Positions 56,135-64,000 of a stretch of 64,000 nucleotides of DNA are shown here, in pieces. This DNA comes from Bacteroidota bacterium. Its GTDB lineage: Bacteria; Bacteroidota; Bacteroidia; Bacteroidales; P3. Position numbers and translations under genes: made by a program. The stretch's first letter is position 1, and every line of letters starts with the position of its first letter. A model generated the notes under the pieces. The model was not told the origin of the DNA. It made no database searches and worked only from the letters and a program-made list of their open reading frames with translations. The stretch spans positions 1 through 64,000 of the forward strand of contig JAFNAR010000009.1 in assembly GCA_017860255.1 (NCBI GenBank), written 5' to 3'.

Positions 56135-56142
56135 TAATTTTG
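56135..56142 (+). promoter_or_regulatory. -7 box TAATTTTG for the DUF1015 gene
   Basis: TAATTTTGC, 48 nt ahead of ATG 56190. Confidence 0.6.
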
Positions 56143-56189
56143 CAAATTATACAGAATTTCACTTTATAAATAATTAATAAACAAAAAAA

Positions 56190-57443
56190 ATGGCAAGAGT
56201 TAAAGCTTTTAAGGGATTACGCCCACCTGTTGAGATTGCTTCAAGTTTAGCATCTCGTCCATACGATGTTATGAATTCTTCTGAAGCAAGAATTGAAGCT
56301 GCTGGAAATGAAGTTTCTTTACTTAGAGTTACTAAGGCTGAAATTGATCTTAATGAAGGAATTGACGAACATTCAAAAGAAGTATATGATAAAGTAGTTG
56401 AAAACTTCAACATGTTTAAAAATAAAGGTTGGTTAGTAAAAGAAAATGAACCAAAACTTTATATTTATGCTCAAACAATGGATGGAAGAACACAATATGG
56501 TATTGTTGGATGTACTCATATTGATGATTATTTCAACAACAATATCAAAAAACATGAACTTACTCGTAAAGATAAAGAAGATGATAGAATGATTCACGTT
56601 AATATTACTAATGCTAACGTTGAACCTGTTTTCTTTGCTTATCCTGCACATAAAGAAATTGATAAAATAGTTTCCGATGTTGTTACTAACGAAAAACCTA
56701 TTTATGATTTCGTTGCAAAAGAAGATGGTTTCGGACATAAATTTTGGGTAATTAACGATCAAGCAAAAATAAAGAGAATTGAAGAAATTTTCGAAAAAGA
56801 AATTCCTTCTCTTTATGTTGCTGATGGACATCACAGAACTGCTGCTGCTGCAAGAGTCGGACAAGAAAGAAAAGCAAATAATCCAAATCATACAGGAAAT
56901 GAAGAATACAACTATTTCATGGCTGTAATTTTTCCAGACAATCAATTAAAAATTATTGATTACAATCGTGTTGTTAAAGATTTGAATGATTTAAGTGAAG
57001 ATGAATTTATTGCTAAATTAAATAAATCATTCGTAGTTGAAAAAATGGGAACAGAAATCTTCACTCCTTCAAAACTACACGAATTTAGTATGTATATGAG
57101 CGGAAATTGGTATAAAATGACTGCAAAAGAAGGTACATATAACGATAGTGATCCAATTGGAGTTTTAGACGTTACTATTCTTTCAAATTTAGTTTTAGAT
57201 CAAATATTAGATATTAAAGACCTTAGAACTTCTAAGAGAATTGATTTCATTGGTGGAATTAGAGGCTTAGGAGAATTGAAAAGAAGAGTTGATAATGGTG
57301 AAATGAAAGCAGCCTTTGCTTTATATGCAGTTTCTATGCAACAACTAATTGATATTGCTGACAGTGGAAACATTATGCCACCTAAAACAACATGGTTTGA
57401 GCCTAAATTACGTTCAGGTTTAGTTATCCATGAATTAGAATAA
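56190..57443 (+). CDS. DUF1015 domain protein
   Basis: A 417-residue cytoplasmic protein of the DUF1015 family: VKAFKGLRPPVEIASSLASRPYDVM at the start, ADGHHRTAAAARV with the conserved GHHR (about 212-218), FMAVIFPD and a late FIGGIRGLGEL. Often annotated as a putative HTH or serine kinase relative (SerK-like); SerK of archaea is a DUF1015-related ParB fold, but no activity is shown for this group. It is monocistronic with its own promoter and terminator. Confidence 0.9.
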   Translation: MARVKAFKGLRPPVEIASSLASRPYDVMNSSEARIEAAGNEVSLLRVTKAEIDLNEGIDEHSKEVYDKVVENFNMFKNKGWLVKENEPKLYIYAQTMDGRTQYGIVGCTHIDDYFNNNIKKHELTRKDKEDDRMIHVNITNANVEPVFFAYPAHKEIDKIVSDVVTNEKPIYDFVAKEDGFGHKFWVINDQAKIKRIEEIFEKEIPSLYVADGHHRTAAAARVGQERKANNPNHTGNEEYNYFMAVIFPDNQLKIIDYNRVVKDLNDLSEDEFIAKLNKSFVVEKMGTEIFTPSKLHEFSMYMSGNWYKMTAKEGTYNDSDPIGVLDVTILSNLVLDQILDIKDLRTSKRIDFIGGIRGLGELKRRVDNGEMKAAFALYAVSMQQLIDIADSGNIMPPKTTWFEPKLRSGLVIHELE

Positions 57444-57472
57444 TCAAAATACTGATTATTAATATATAAAGA

Positions 57473-57495
57473 GCCGTTAGTTTTAACTAACGGTT
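57473..57495 (+). terminator. Terminator of the DUF1015 gene
   Basis: CCGTTAG...CTAACGG stem followed by T7. Confidence 0.85.
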
Positions 57496-57582
57496 TTTTT
57501 TATTATTTTAAATCCTTAAAACTTGCTTTTTCTGTTCTTTTTTATTTCCTTTGCAAAAGATTTTTCATAAATATTTTTAGAT

Positions 57583-58134
57583 ATGAGAAGATTAATTACA
57601 TATTCAATTCTTATTATATTTTTCATTCCTATTTTGTTTGGGGGATGTAAAGAAGAAAAAGAAGATATTAATTTTGAAGAAGGAATTCCTTCTTCAGGAG
57701 TCTTTTTCAAAGCACAATTTGATGATATTATATGGCAGAGTAACTATTTGCCAGAAATGATGGTAAAAACTGAGCCAATTGGAGCTCCAGAAAAAATGTA
57801 TGAGTTTATAGCTTGTAGCGAAGATCAGTCAAACGCAAGCATAATGAATATTCGATATAGAGTTTATCTGCGCGTTAAAGTTAATAGTGATGGAAGTTTT
57901 TCTGATTATAGGGTTCAATTTTTTAAAGATAAATCCACAACTGTTCCATCTCACTTTGAAGAATACATGGAATATAGTTCTGGAAACTTGCAGATAATTA
58001 AAAAGACAGAAAATACAATTACTGCAATATTTAAAGGAGTACTTAAAAGAGCCAATAACTACAATGAAGATAAAGAAGTTGATGCAACTATTTATTTTCA
58101 AGAGTTCCCTATTCACAAAATAACCGACAATTAA
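57583..58134 (+). CDS. Lipoprotein of unknown function
   Basis: A 183-residue protein with a leader ending in FGGC, then KEEKEDINFEEGIPS; Cys is the likely lipidation site. The body is beta-rich (FFKAQFDDIIWQSN, YRVYLRVKVNSDGSFSDYRVQFF) with no family I recognise. It is the first of three genes with 11-12 nt gaps (lipoprotein, SIMPL, radical SAM). Confidence 0.65.
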   Translation: MRRLITYSILIIFFIPILFGGCKEEKEDINFEEGIPSSGVFFKAQFDDIIWQSNYLPEMMVKTEPIGAPEKMYEFIACSEDQSNASIMNIRYRVYLRVKVNSDGSFSDYRVQFFKDKSTTVPSHFEEYMEYSSGNLQIIKKTENTITAIFKGVLKRANNYNEDKEVDATIYFQEFPIHKITDN

Positions 58135-58145
58135 TCATTTGAATT

Positions 58146-58868
58146 ATGGAAAAGAATAAACAATTATCAATTATCATTATAGGCATTTGCATCTCAATAA
58201 GCTTATTATTTGTTGGTTTTTTTATTTATAAAGGATTAAAAACATTTAGTGATAAAGAAAGAGTTGTTAGTGTAAGAGGTCTTTCGGAAAAGATTGTAGA
58301 TGCTGATTATGCCAATTTGGAAATAAAATACACCGAAGGAGACAATGATATGCAGTCTCTTTTGAAAAAGGTTGAAGATAACAATAATAAGATAGTTAGT
58401 TTTATTAAAGTCAACGGATTAACAGATAGCGAAATAAATCTTGGCGTTCCAATTATTAAAGACAAAAAAAATTCAGAATACAACGATAACTACACTTCAA
58501 ATTCTCTTAGATATTTTTGTGAAGTAACTATTACTCTTCTTTCCAATAAGGTTAAAAATGTTAGGAAAATTGAACTATCACAATTTGACTTATACAAGCA
58601 AGGGATAACTCTTTCTCAGAATAGATATGAGAATGAAGGTGATTCTAAATATACATTTACTAAGCTAAATGATATTAAGCCAAAAATGATTGAGGAATCA
58701 ACGAATAATGCAAGAATAGCAGGAGAACAATTTTCTAAAAATTCTAAATCCAAGTTAGGAGGAATAAAATCAGCATACCAAGGTCAGTTTGAAATTACAC
58801 CAACAGAAAATCCTTTAAAACTAAAAGTTAGAGTAGTTTCATCAATTAGTTTCTTCCTTAACGACTAA
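58146..58868 (+). CDS. SIMPL (DUF541) domain envelope protein
   Basis: A 240-residue protein with one N-terminal membrane helix (about 7-28) and a DUF541/SIMPL domain: VSVRGLSEKIVDADYANLEIKY, VEDNNNKIVSFIKVNGLTDSEI, SLRYFCEVTITLLSNKVKNV, and the C-terminal half ending SSISFFLND. SIMPL proteins are periplasmic and loosely tied to stress tolerance; the activity is not known. It sits in an operon with the lipoprotein upstream and the radical SAM gene downstream. Confidence 0.87.
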   Translation: MEKNKQLSIIIIGICISISLLFVGFFIYKGLKTFSDKERVVSVRGLSEKIVDADYANLEIKYTEGDNDMQSLLKKVEDNNNKIVSFIKVNGLTDSEINLGVPIIKDKKNSEYNDNYTSNSLRYFCEVTITLLSNKVKNVRKIELSQFDLYKQGITLSQNRYENEGDSKYTFTKLNDIKPKMIEESTNNARIAGEQFSKNSKSKLGGIKSAYQGQFEITPTENPLKLKVRVVSSISFFLND

Positions 58869-58880
58869 TTAAGCATATAT

Positions 58881-59768
58881 TTGGATAATAAAAATTTCAT
58901 AAAATATATTCAAGCAAAATCCATTCTATCAAAACTTACTCATACTGATTCATGGTTTGGGATAAGTTATAATATGAATCTTTATAGAGGATGTCAGCAT
59001 GGTTGTATTTATTGCGATACAAGAAGTGAGTGTTATGGAATAAACGATATTTCGCAGATTAGCATTAAAGAAAATGCAATTGAGCTTCTTCAAAAAGAAT
59101 TATCCTCCAAAAGAAAGCAAAAGGCAACAATAGGTACTGGTTCAATGAACGACCCTTATATGCCAATTGAAAAAGAAATCAGACTTACACGAAAAGCATT
59201 AGAATTAATAAATAAGTATAAATACCCCGTTCATATAATAACTAAAAGCAATTTAGTTGAAAGAGATATTGATTTGCTTGAAGAAATTTCAAAAACCTAT
59301 TCAGCCGTTAGTTTCACCATAACAACCTTTGATGATAAACTTTCTAATATAATTGAACCTTTTGCACCTTCAACATCTTTAAGGTTTAATGCAATTGAAA
59401 CTTTAGCAAAAAAAGGAATATATACAGGAATAACCCTAATGCCAATCCTTCCTTTTATAAATGACAATATTGAAAATATAAAATCAATAATACATAAAGC
59501 AAAAGACTCTGGAGCCTCATATATACTTCCAGCATTTGGGCTTACACTTAGAAAAGGTTCAAAGGATTATTTTTATACGGAGTTAGACCGGAGTTATATT
59601 GGACTTAGAGCGAAGTATGAGTCTTGTTTTCAAGAAAAATATATTTGTTCCTCCCCCAACTACCTAAAACTACAAGAAGTTTTTGAAAACGAAACTCAGA
59701 AGTTGAATATAAAATCTCAAATGGAATTTTATAAACCAAAAGAAGAAAATCAACTAAAAATGTTCTAA
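58881..59768 (+). CDS. Radical SAM protein (SPL/Rv2578c-like)
   Basis: A 295-residue radical SAM enzyme. The cluster motif is RGCQHGCIYCD (Cys38, Cys42, Cys45), and family motifs IGTGSMNDPYMPIEKEIRLTRKALELI and HIITKSNLVERDIDLLEEI follow, as in the spore-photoproduct-lyase-like SPL_rSAM group. The reaction is unknown; most members of this group are not true photolyases. The start is TTG 58881, 13 nt after the SIMPL stop; the next ATG (Met32) would leave only six residues before the first cluster cysteine. Confidence 0.82.
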   Translation: MDNKNFIKYIQAKSILSKLTHTDSWFGISYNMNLYRGCQHGCIYCDTRSECYGINDISQISIKENAIELLQKELSSKRKQKATIGTGSMNDPYMPIEKEIRLTRKALELINKYKYPVHIITKSNLVERDIDLLEEISKTYSAVSFTITTFDDKLSNIIEPFAPSTSLRFNAIETLAKKGIYTGITLMPILPFINDNIENIKSIIHKAKDSGASYILPAFGLTLRKGSKDYFYTELDRSYIGLRAKYESCFQEKYICSSPNYLKLQEVFENETQKLNIKSQMEFYKPKEENQLKMF

Positions 59769-59773
59769 AAAAT

Positions 59774-59806
59774 AATCCCTCAAAATAAATCTTATTTCAA
59801 GGGATT
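59774..59806. terminator. Bidirectional terminator
   Basis: AATCCC...GGGATT outer stem, with inner AAATAA/TTATTT pairing, lies between convergent genes. Confidence 0.65.
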
Positions 59807-59812
59807 AAATTT

Positions 59813-60313
59813 TTATTCTATTGGAATATATACTTCCGTTTTTAATTTATGCTCAGGAGTATTACTAGGATTGTTCAAATACTTTTCAAGCCAAGGGGCA
59901 TTTCTAAACTTATAACTCTTGTCTTTTAAATATTCATTATAAATTATATCATAGACCTTATTAAAATCATTATAAGAACCGATATAAAGAAACTTCAAAT
60001 ATCTACCCCCTTCAATTTCCTTAATCTTCACTTCATCAGTTTCAGGAGCATCACGTGTAATTGTAATACAAGCATCAAATAAGCATTCTTCCCTTGGAGT
60101 TGATGTTGGGTAAATACCTAAAAACTCCATTCTCATATTAAAAAGCTTATTTTCCTTAATAAACGGCCATAGTTTGCTCCATAAAGAAGAGTAATCAATC
60201 TTTGAATAATCTCCCATAGCACTTACAACCGCAGCTTTTCTATTTGTTCTTTCAATAAGCTTAGGTTCTCTTAAATTAATTTCACTACTTATTCTTTTTC
60301 CTTTTAACAACAT
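59813..60313 (-). CDS. Stand-alone GyrI-like effector-binding protein
   Basis: A 166-residue protein that is essentially only the GyrI-like/effector-binding domain (KLIERTNRKAAVVSAMGDYS, FDACITITRDAP, KIKEIEGGRYLKFLYIGSYND, TEVYIPIE). It is clearly related to the C-terminal domain of the AraC regulator at 16193-17053 (DACIT, IEGG+Y, YIPI at matching positions) but has no DNA-binding domain. It could bind small hydrophobic molecules or act as a GyrI/SbmC-like protein. It is seven bases downstream of the DUF1761 gene. Confidence 0.85.
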   Translation of the reverse strand: MLLKGKRISSEINLREPKLIERTNRKAAVVSAMGDYSKIDYSSLWSKLWPFIKENKLFNMRMEFLGIYPTSTPREECLFDACITITRDAPETDEVKIKEIEGGRYLKFLYIGSYNDFNKVYDIIYNEYLKDKSYKFRNAPWLEKYLNNPSNTPEHKLKTEVYIPIE

Positions 60314-60319
60314 AATATT

Positions 60320-60769
60320 CTAATATTTAATTAATGATAATAACACTGCAATAACAGAAACAATAAAGAAATAACCAACATCAATTGATGCCAAAGTAAT
60401 GTATCGTTTCCAATTACTTATTTGAAATTTTAGAGTTGATTTCATCCAAGCACTAACAGAAACTACAACAATAACTGATAACCAAATTGAAATTGAAGTT
60501 AAAATAAAATACATTAATACAACAAAAGCTGTAGAAATAAATTGAATTAACATTGTTGGGAAAACTGACTTTTTCTTACAAGTACATTTTTCTCCATTTA
60601 CAACATCAGCACCACAAGCACATTCATACCTTACGGCTTTCATCCATGTCTTTGGGAATAAAAACCCATACCATATAGCACCTACTAAAAAAGATACCAC
60701 TACAGCTATACAATACCAAAGCCATGATATTGCTTCAAAAGGACATTCATTTGTAATACATGTTTCCAT
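60320..60769 (-). CDS. DUF1761 membrane protein with extra cysteine cluster
   Basis: A 149-residue, four-helix membrane protein with the DUF1761 motif VGAIWYGFLFPKTWMKAV. After helix 1 it carries an insertion CACGADVVNGEKCTCKKK (C-x-C-x8-C-x-C) that could bind zinc. I do not recall this insertion in the family. The N-terminus also has two cysteines (METCITNEC). It is co-oriented with the GyrI-like gene and probably in one transcript. The function is not known. Confidence 0.8.
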   Translation of the reverse strand: METCITNECPFEAISWLWYCIAVVVSFLVGAIWYGFLFPKTWMKAVRYECACGADVVNGEKCTCKKKSVFPTMLIQFISTAFVVLMYFILTSISIWLSVIVVVSVSAWMKSTLKFQISNWKRYITLASIDVGYFFIVSVIAVLLSLIKY

Positions 60770-61005
60770 ATTAAATTGTATTTAAAATTATAACTGCAAA
60801 TATAGTTTATATTTAAAAGTATTCAATATTTTTTCAATATATTTTAAACACGATTATTAAAATTTATATCTTTGTAGGAAAACTTCAAACTTATGGAAGG
60901 TTCAGAAATTATTGAAATATTAATTTTTCTATTGCCTTCTTAATATGTATTATTTAAAAAAAATAAAATGTCCTATTTCTACAATTTTAAATCTCATTGA
61001 TATTC

Positions 61006-61013
61006 TATTTTTG
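61006..61013 (+). promoter_or_regulatory. -7 box TATTTTTG for the M28 peptidase
   Basis: TATTTTTGC, 29 nt ahead of ATG 61042. Confidence 0.5.
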
Positions 61014-61041
61014 CACTTTCATAAAAAAATATTCTAAAAAC

Positions 61042-62259
61042 ATGAACAAAAAAAATCTAACAGAAAAAGCAAAAAAACATCTGCAAGTATTATGCGATGA
61101 AATTGGTGAACGCAGAGTCGGTAGTGTACAAAACCGAAAGTCAACATCCTACACAAAGAGTGAATTAGAAAAAATTGGTTGGTTAACTGAATCAACAGAA
61201 CTAAATGTTATTGATTGGAAAACCAATGGAGCATCACTTACATGTAATGGAAAAGCATTTGAAGTCTTTTCTTCTCACTACTCATTAGGATGCTCAGCAA
61301 AAGGAGAATTGCTTGCTATTAATTCCATAACTCAATTAGAAAAAGAAAATTTAGAGAATAAAATTCTACTCCTTTACGGAGAAATTGCATCTCAACAAAT
61401 TGCACCTAAAAACTTTCCTTTTTGGAATCCTGAGGAGCACCAACATATAATATCTTTAATAGAAAAAGGTAATCCAAAAGCATTAATTAGTGCAACAGAG
61501 AGAAATTCAGCTACAGCTGGAGGTGTTTATCCTTTCCCTTTATTTGAAGATGGTGATTTCAATATTCCTTCTGTTTTTATGAAGGATACTGAAGGAGAAA
61601 AACTATTAGCTTGTGTTGGACAAGAAATAGAATTGATTTCTCAAGCTGAACGCATTTCGGAAACAGCATATAATGTAATTGCTAAAAATGAAAACAATAA
61701 CACTAAGAAACGTATAGTCATTACAGCCCATATCGACACAAAGATAGGAACTCCAGGAGCAATTGATAATGGTACAGGAGTTACAGTTTTATTACTTTTA
61801 GCAGAATTATTAAAAGACCATCACTCAAACTATTCCATTGAATTGGTAGTTTTCAATGGTGAAGACTATTATGGTGCACCAGGTCAAGTAAAGTTTATTG
61901 AGCAAAATGTGGATAAGTTTAGCAACATTTATTTTAATATAAATATTGATGGCGCAGGATATAATGAAGGCATTTCTTGTTTTTCTCAATTTGAGCTTCC
62001 TGAATTTGTTCAGAAGAAGCTTAATGATTTGATTAGTTCCACAGAAGAAATTACTGAAGGATTACCTTGGTATCAAGGAGACCATAGTCTTTTTATTCAA
62101 CAAGGAGTTCCAGCAATTGCAGTAAGTTCTCAGTTGTTTATTGAAAATATGGACTGTCAAGAAATAACTCACACTCCCAAAGATAACCTAAGTATAGTTA
62201 ACTATGATAGAGTAGCGGAATGTGCTATTAACATTGCAAAGCTTATAAATAAGCTATAA
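61042..62259 (+). CDS. M28-family zinc aminopeptidase-like protein
   Basis: 405 residues from ATG 61042; the upstream TTG overlaps the promoter. The di-zinc M28 core is visible: ITAHIDTK (His, Asp), GAIDNGTGV (bridging Asp), FNGEDYYGAPGQ (catalytic Glu, ligand Glu/Asp), INIDGAGY (Asp) and the terminal EITHTPKD (His). A PA-like insert (about 85-190) precedes it. No signal peptide, so the enzyme is probably cytoplasmic. It would release N-terminal amino acids from peptides, in keeping with an amino-acid-fermenting lifestyle. Confidence 0.88.
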   Translation: MNKKNLTEKAKKHLQVLCDEIGERRVGSVQNRKSTSYTKSELEKIGWLTESTELNVIDWKTNGASLTCNGKAFEVFSSHYSLGCSAKGELLAINSITQLEKENLENKILLLYGEIASQQIAPKNFPFWNPEEHQHIISLIEKGNPKALISATERNSATAGGVYPFPLFEDGDFNIPSVFMKDTEGEKLLACVGQEIELISQAERISETAYNVIAKNENNNTKKRIVITAHIDTKIGTPGAIDNGTGVTVLLLLAELLKDHHSNYSIELVVFNGEDYYGAPGQVKFIEQNVDKFSNIYFNINIDGAGYNEGISCFSQFELPEFVQKKLNDLISSTEEITEGLPWYQGDHSLFIQQGVPAIAVSSQLFIENMDCQEITHTPKDNLSIVNYDRVAECAINIAKLINKL

Positions 62260-62319
62260 TTTTTGTTATTTGTTTAACACGTCAGAATCTAACTAATCAG
62301 ACTTAGAATATAAAAAAAT

Positions 62320-62350
62320 AAGGAATTAAGTTTTTGTATCTTAATCCCTT
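62320..62350 (-). terminator. Terminator of tRNA-Ser
   Basis: An AAGGGATTAAG/CTTAATTCCTT stem is followed by T7 on the minus strand, just past the CCA end of the tRNA. Confidence 0.85.
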
Positions 62351-62359
62351 ATAAAGTTT

Positions 62360-62447
62360 TGGCGGAAAGTGAGGGATTCGAACCCCCGGACCTGTTACAG
62401 TCAACAGTTTTCAAGACTGCCGCAATCGACCACTCTGCCAACTTTCC
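62360..62447 (-). tRNA. tRNA-Ser(UGA)
   Basis: An 88-nt class II tRNA with a genomically encoded CCA. Acceptor GGAAAGT/ACTTTCC, discriminator G. Anticodon loop CTTGAAA gives anticodon TGA, which reads UCA serine codons. There is a long variable arm (TTGACTGTAACAGGTC), as in serine tRNAs, and T-loop TTCGAAT. Confidence 0.96.
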
Positions 62448-62554
62448 GAGTGCAAAGGTACTACTTTTTCTTTAACTGCAAAGTTTTTGCTCAATTTTTT
62501 TATAAGTTTTTTTTCTAAACGAAAAACAATAATATCTAATTCAAATAATTATCC

Positions 62555-62562
62555 TATCTTTG
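62555..62562 (+). promoter_or_regulatory. -7 box TATCTTTG for the DHS-family gene
   Basis: TATCTTTGC, 58 nt ahead of ATG 62620. Confidence 0.6.
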
Positions 62563-62619
62563 CAAACTAAATTTAAATAGAAACAAGTAATACAAACAAT
62601 ATTAAATTTAATTTAACCC

Positions 62620-63642
62620 ATGAAAAAGAAAGATTTACTTAAGGATATTGTTAAGCATGTAGATATTAAAAAAATCAATTCAACTGATTTGATTAATGCT
62701 ATGAGAGATATGTCCTTCTCTTCTCGTGATACTGCAACTGCAGCCGATATTTACGATAGAATGATTAATGATAAAGAATGTTCAATTATTCTTACCCTTG
62801 CAGGTAGTACTTCAGCTGGAGGTTGTATGCAAGTTTATGTTGATATGGTAAAAAATAAAATGATTGACTGCGTTGTTTCAACTGGAGCATCAATTATTGA
62901 TATGGATTTCTTTGAAGCATTAGGATTTAAACATTATAAAGGAACTCCATTTATTGATGATAAATATCTTCGTTCAAACTACATTGATAGAATTTATGAC
63001 ACATATATTGATGAAGAAGAACTTCAAAACTGTGATTCAACAATTAAACTTATTGCTGATAGATTAGAAAAGAGACCTTATTCATCAAGAGAATTTATTT
63101 GGGAAATAGGTAAATGGCTTTCTGAAGGAAATGCAAAGAAGACTGATTCATTAATTCAAGCTTGTTATGAAAACAATGTGCCTATCTTCTGTCCTGCTTT
63201 CACTGATTCTTCTGCTGGATTTGGTTTAGTTATGCATCAAGTTGAAAACCCAACTAATCATCTTAGCATAGACTCTGTTAAGGATTTCTTAGAACTTACT
63301 AACATTAAGATTGCAGCTAAAACCACTGGATTATTTATGGTAGGTGGTGGTGTTCCTAAGAACTTTACACAAGACACTGTTGTATGTGCTGAAGTTTTAG
63401 GACATGATGTTGAAATGCATAAATATGCAATTCAAATTACAGTTGCTGATGTTAGAGATGGAGCTTGCTCTTCTTCAACACTTAAAGAAGCATCATCATG
63501 GGGAAAAGTTGACACTACTTTCGAACAAATGGTTTATGCTGAAGCAACAACAGTTGTGCCTTTAATTGGTTCTTACCTTTACCATAAAGGTGATTGGAAA
63601 AACAGAACACCAAGAAACTTTGCTAAATTGTTTCAACAATAA
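62620..63642 (+). CDS. Deoxyhypusine synthase-family protein
   Basis: A 340-residue cytoplasmic NAD-dependent enzyme of the deoxyhypusine synthase fold. Features are LTLAGSTSAGGCMQVYVDM (NAD-binding), VVSTGASIIDMD, PAFTDSSAGFGL, VGGGVPKNFTQDTV and SSTLKEASSWGKV with the likely catalytic Lys296, then NRTPRNFAKLF. In bacteria, which lack eIF5A, relatives make homospermidine or agmatine-derived guanidino polyamines, so a polyamine-forming role is likelier than hypusine formation. The exact substrate cannot be read from sequence. Confidence 0.85.
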   Translation: MKKKDLLKDIVKHVDIKKINSTDLINAMRDMSFSSRDTATAADIYDRMINDKECSIILTLAGSTSAGGCMQVYVDMVKNKMIDCVVSTGASIIDMDFFEALGFKHYKGTPFIDDKYLRSNYIDRIYDTYIDEEELQNCDSTIKLIADRLEKRPYSSREFIWEIGKWLSEGNAKKTDSLIQACYENNVPIFCPAFTDSSAGFGLVMHQVENPTNHLSIDSVKDFLELTNIKIAAKTTGLFMVGGGVPKNFTQDTVVCAEVLGHDVEMHKYAIQITVADVRDGACSSSTLKEASSWGKVDTTFEQMVYAEATTVVPLIGSYLYHKGDWKNRTPRNFAKLFQQ

Positions 63643-63647
63643 GAGAA

Positions 63648-63713
63648 AAGGGAGCAAACATTGCTGGCTTTATCAAAGTTGCTGACTCTATAATTGAATT
63701 TGCAGTTTACTAA
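63648..63713 (+). pseudogene. 3' remnant of glutamate dehydrogenase
   Basis: From 63648 a reading frame gives KGANIAGFIKVADSIIEFAVY and TAA at 63711-63713. This is the conserved C-terminal end of NADP-type glutamate dehydrogenases (KGANIAGFxKVADAM). Only 21 codons remain; nothing upstream in this frame continues the enzyme, and the DHS-family gene occupies that place. I infer that an older gdhA was deleted or replaced with only its last codons and perhaps its terminator left. Confidence 0.75.
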
Positions 63714-63742
63714 GAAGATATAAATTCTAAATATTAATACTA

Positions 63743-63767
63743 AAGCGTCCCAAAATTGAGACGCTTT
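63743..63767 (+). terminator. Terminator after the DHS-family gene and gdhA remnant
   Basis: AAGCGTC...GACGCTT stem followed by T7. Confidence 0.85.
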
Positions 63768-63773
63768 TTTTGT

Positions 63774-64000
63774 TTATGCTTTGTTTATTATACGCTTTAT
63801 GTTTTGAATATGCTGGATTTGTATTTCTGGATTATTGCCGTTGACTACAGCTTCTTTTAAAATATTTACAACCTCTTTTTTATTTGTGTAACTAACTGGG
63901 GGATTATTTTCTAATATACTATTAATTATATCCGACACTTTATTTGGATATGATATAAATATTCCTTCAGGGATTGAACTCAAATTTTTTAAAGTACAAT
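63774..64000 (-). CDS. Unknown protein, 5' end beyond the window
   Basis: Open on the minus strand from the window edge to TAA at 63774, about 75 codons (IPEGIFISYPNKVSDIINSIL near the start, then KKEVVNILKEAVVNGNNPEIQIQHIQNIKRIINKA). The first possible start inside the window is TTG 63983, but the frame stays open to the edge, so the true start is probably outside. Helical and without motifs I recognise; it may be the end of a larger protein. Confidence 0.45.
   Translation of the reverse strand, partial: CTLKNLSSIPEGIFISYPNKVSDIINSILENNPPVSYTNKKEVVNILKEAVVNGNNPEIQIQHIQNIKRIINKA

Noticed and set aside
60894-60944. 16-codon ORF (MEGSEIIEILIFLLPS) after a TATCTTTG box
   Set aside because: It could be a leader peptide, but the M28 gene has its own promoter downstream and no attenuator structure is visible. 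Too short to support.
62620-63642. kamD/kamE or another lysine-pathway gene
   Set aside because: The sequence has deoxyhypusine-synthase motifs (GSTSAGG, SWGK) and no B12-binding or PLP-aminomutase motif.

Overview
The window looks like chromosomal DNA of a Bacteroidota bacterium, most likely an anaerobic amino-acid-fermenting member of the Bacteroidales or a relative. The evidence is strong AT bias, promoters of the TTTG/TAnnTTTG type with no clear Shine-Dalgarno sequences, many Cys-lipoproteins with Bacteroidota-like lipoboxes, a type IX secretion (T9SS) C-terminal sorting domain, BtuB/BtuG-type B12 uptake, and families typical of the phylum (Porin_10-like, DUF4159, FKBP lipoproteins beside a DHH phosphoesterase). 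I saw no prophage, transposase or CRISPR array.

Layout. 1-8.7 kb: an intergenic palindrome array, a DnaQ-type exonuclease, three tandem FKBP isomerases, a DHH phosphoesterase, an XRE regulator with seven dispersed operator-like dyads, a 41-residue lipoprotein, endonuclease III and an EEP-family membrane protein. 8.7-16.1 kb: a 1408-residue fusion of glycogen synthase-like and alpha-glucan phosphorylase domains, a FabK/nitronate monooxygenase-like protein, an outer-membrane protein, RsmE and a DUF4159 protein. 16.2-21.1 kb: an AraC/GyrI regulator, an unknown two-gene locus with a HExxH protein, a second array, a frameshifted pirin and an FMN reductase. 21.2-29.5 kb: topoisomerase IV subunit A without parE beside it, LemA/TPM, thioredoxin reductase, a porin-like protein and a 5'-truncated HU-like gene. 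29.7-36.5 kb: two cobalamin riboswitches, each ahead of B12-capture genes (a DUF4465/BtuH-like T9SS cargo; btuB-btuG), with a third array between them. 36.6-44.2 kb: an NSS transporter, an OMP, then lysine-fermentation genes (kdd, a DUF3795 gene, kamA, a KamB-like P-loop protein, a KamC/MutS-like ATPase). 44.4-56 kb: pyrG, a flippase, gyrB, a fourth array, a 7TM-HD phosphodiesterase, an MlaEF-like ABC pair and clpC. 56-64 kb: a DUF1015 protein, a lipoprotein/SIMPL/radical SAM operon, a lone GyrI-like domain, a DUF1761 protein with an extra Cys cluster, an M28 peptidase, tRNA-Ser(UGA), a deoxyhypusine-synthase-family protein, and a 3' remnant of glutamate dehydrogenase.

How the genes fit together. 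Lysine fermentation needs adenosylcobalamin for lysine 5,6-aminomutase (KamDE, not in this window). B12 uptake lies about 3 kb upstream of kdd/kamA, with an amino-acid-type Na+ symporter between, so this part reads as a B12-plus-lysine catabolic neighbourhood.

Most unusual signal. Four intergenic arrays (118-216, 19365-19460, 32568-32729, 49808-49925) each hold 5-8 short palindromes whose centres lie 21-22 bp apart almost without exception. The palindrome sequence differs between loci, and one array mixes two types. At least three arrays are bordered by related degenerate inverted flanks, and an orphan copy of the flank abuts the truncated HU gene. This looks like an undescribed family of helically phased palindrome elements, perhaps a MITE-like element analogous in layout to the BrickBuilt elements of Porphyromonas.
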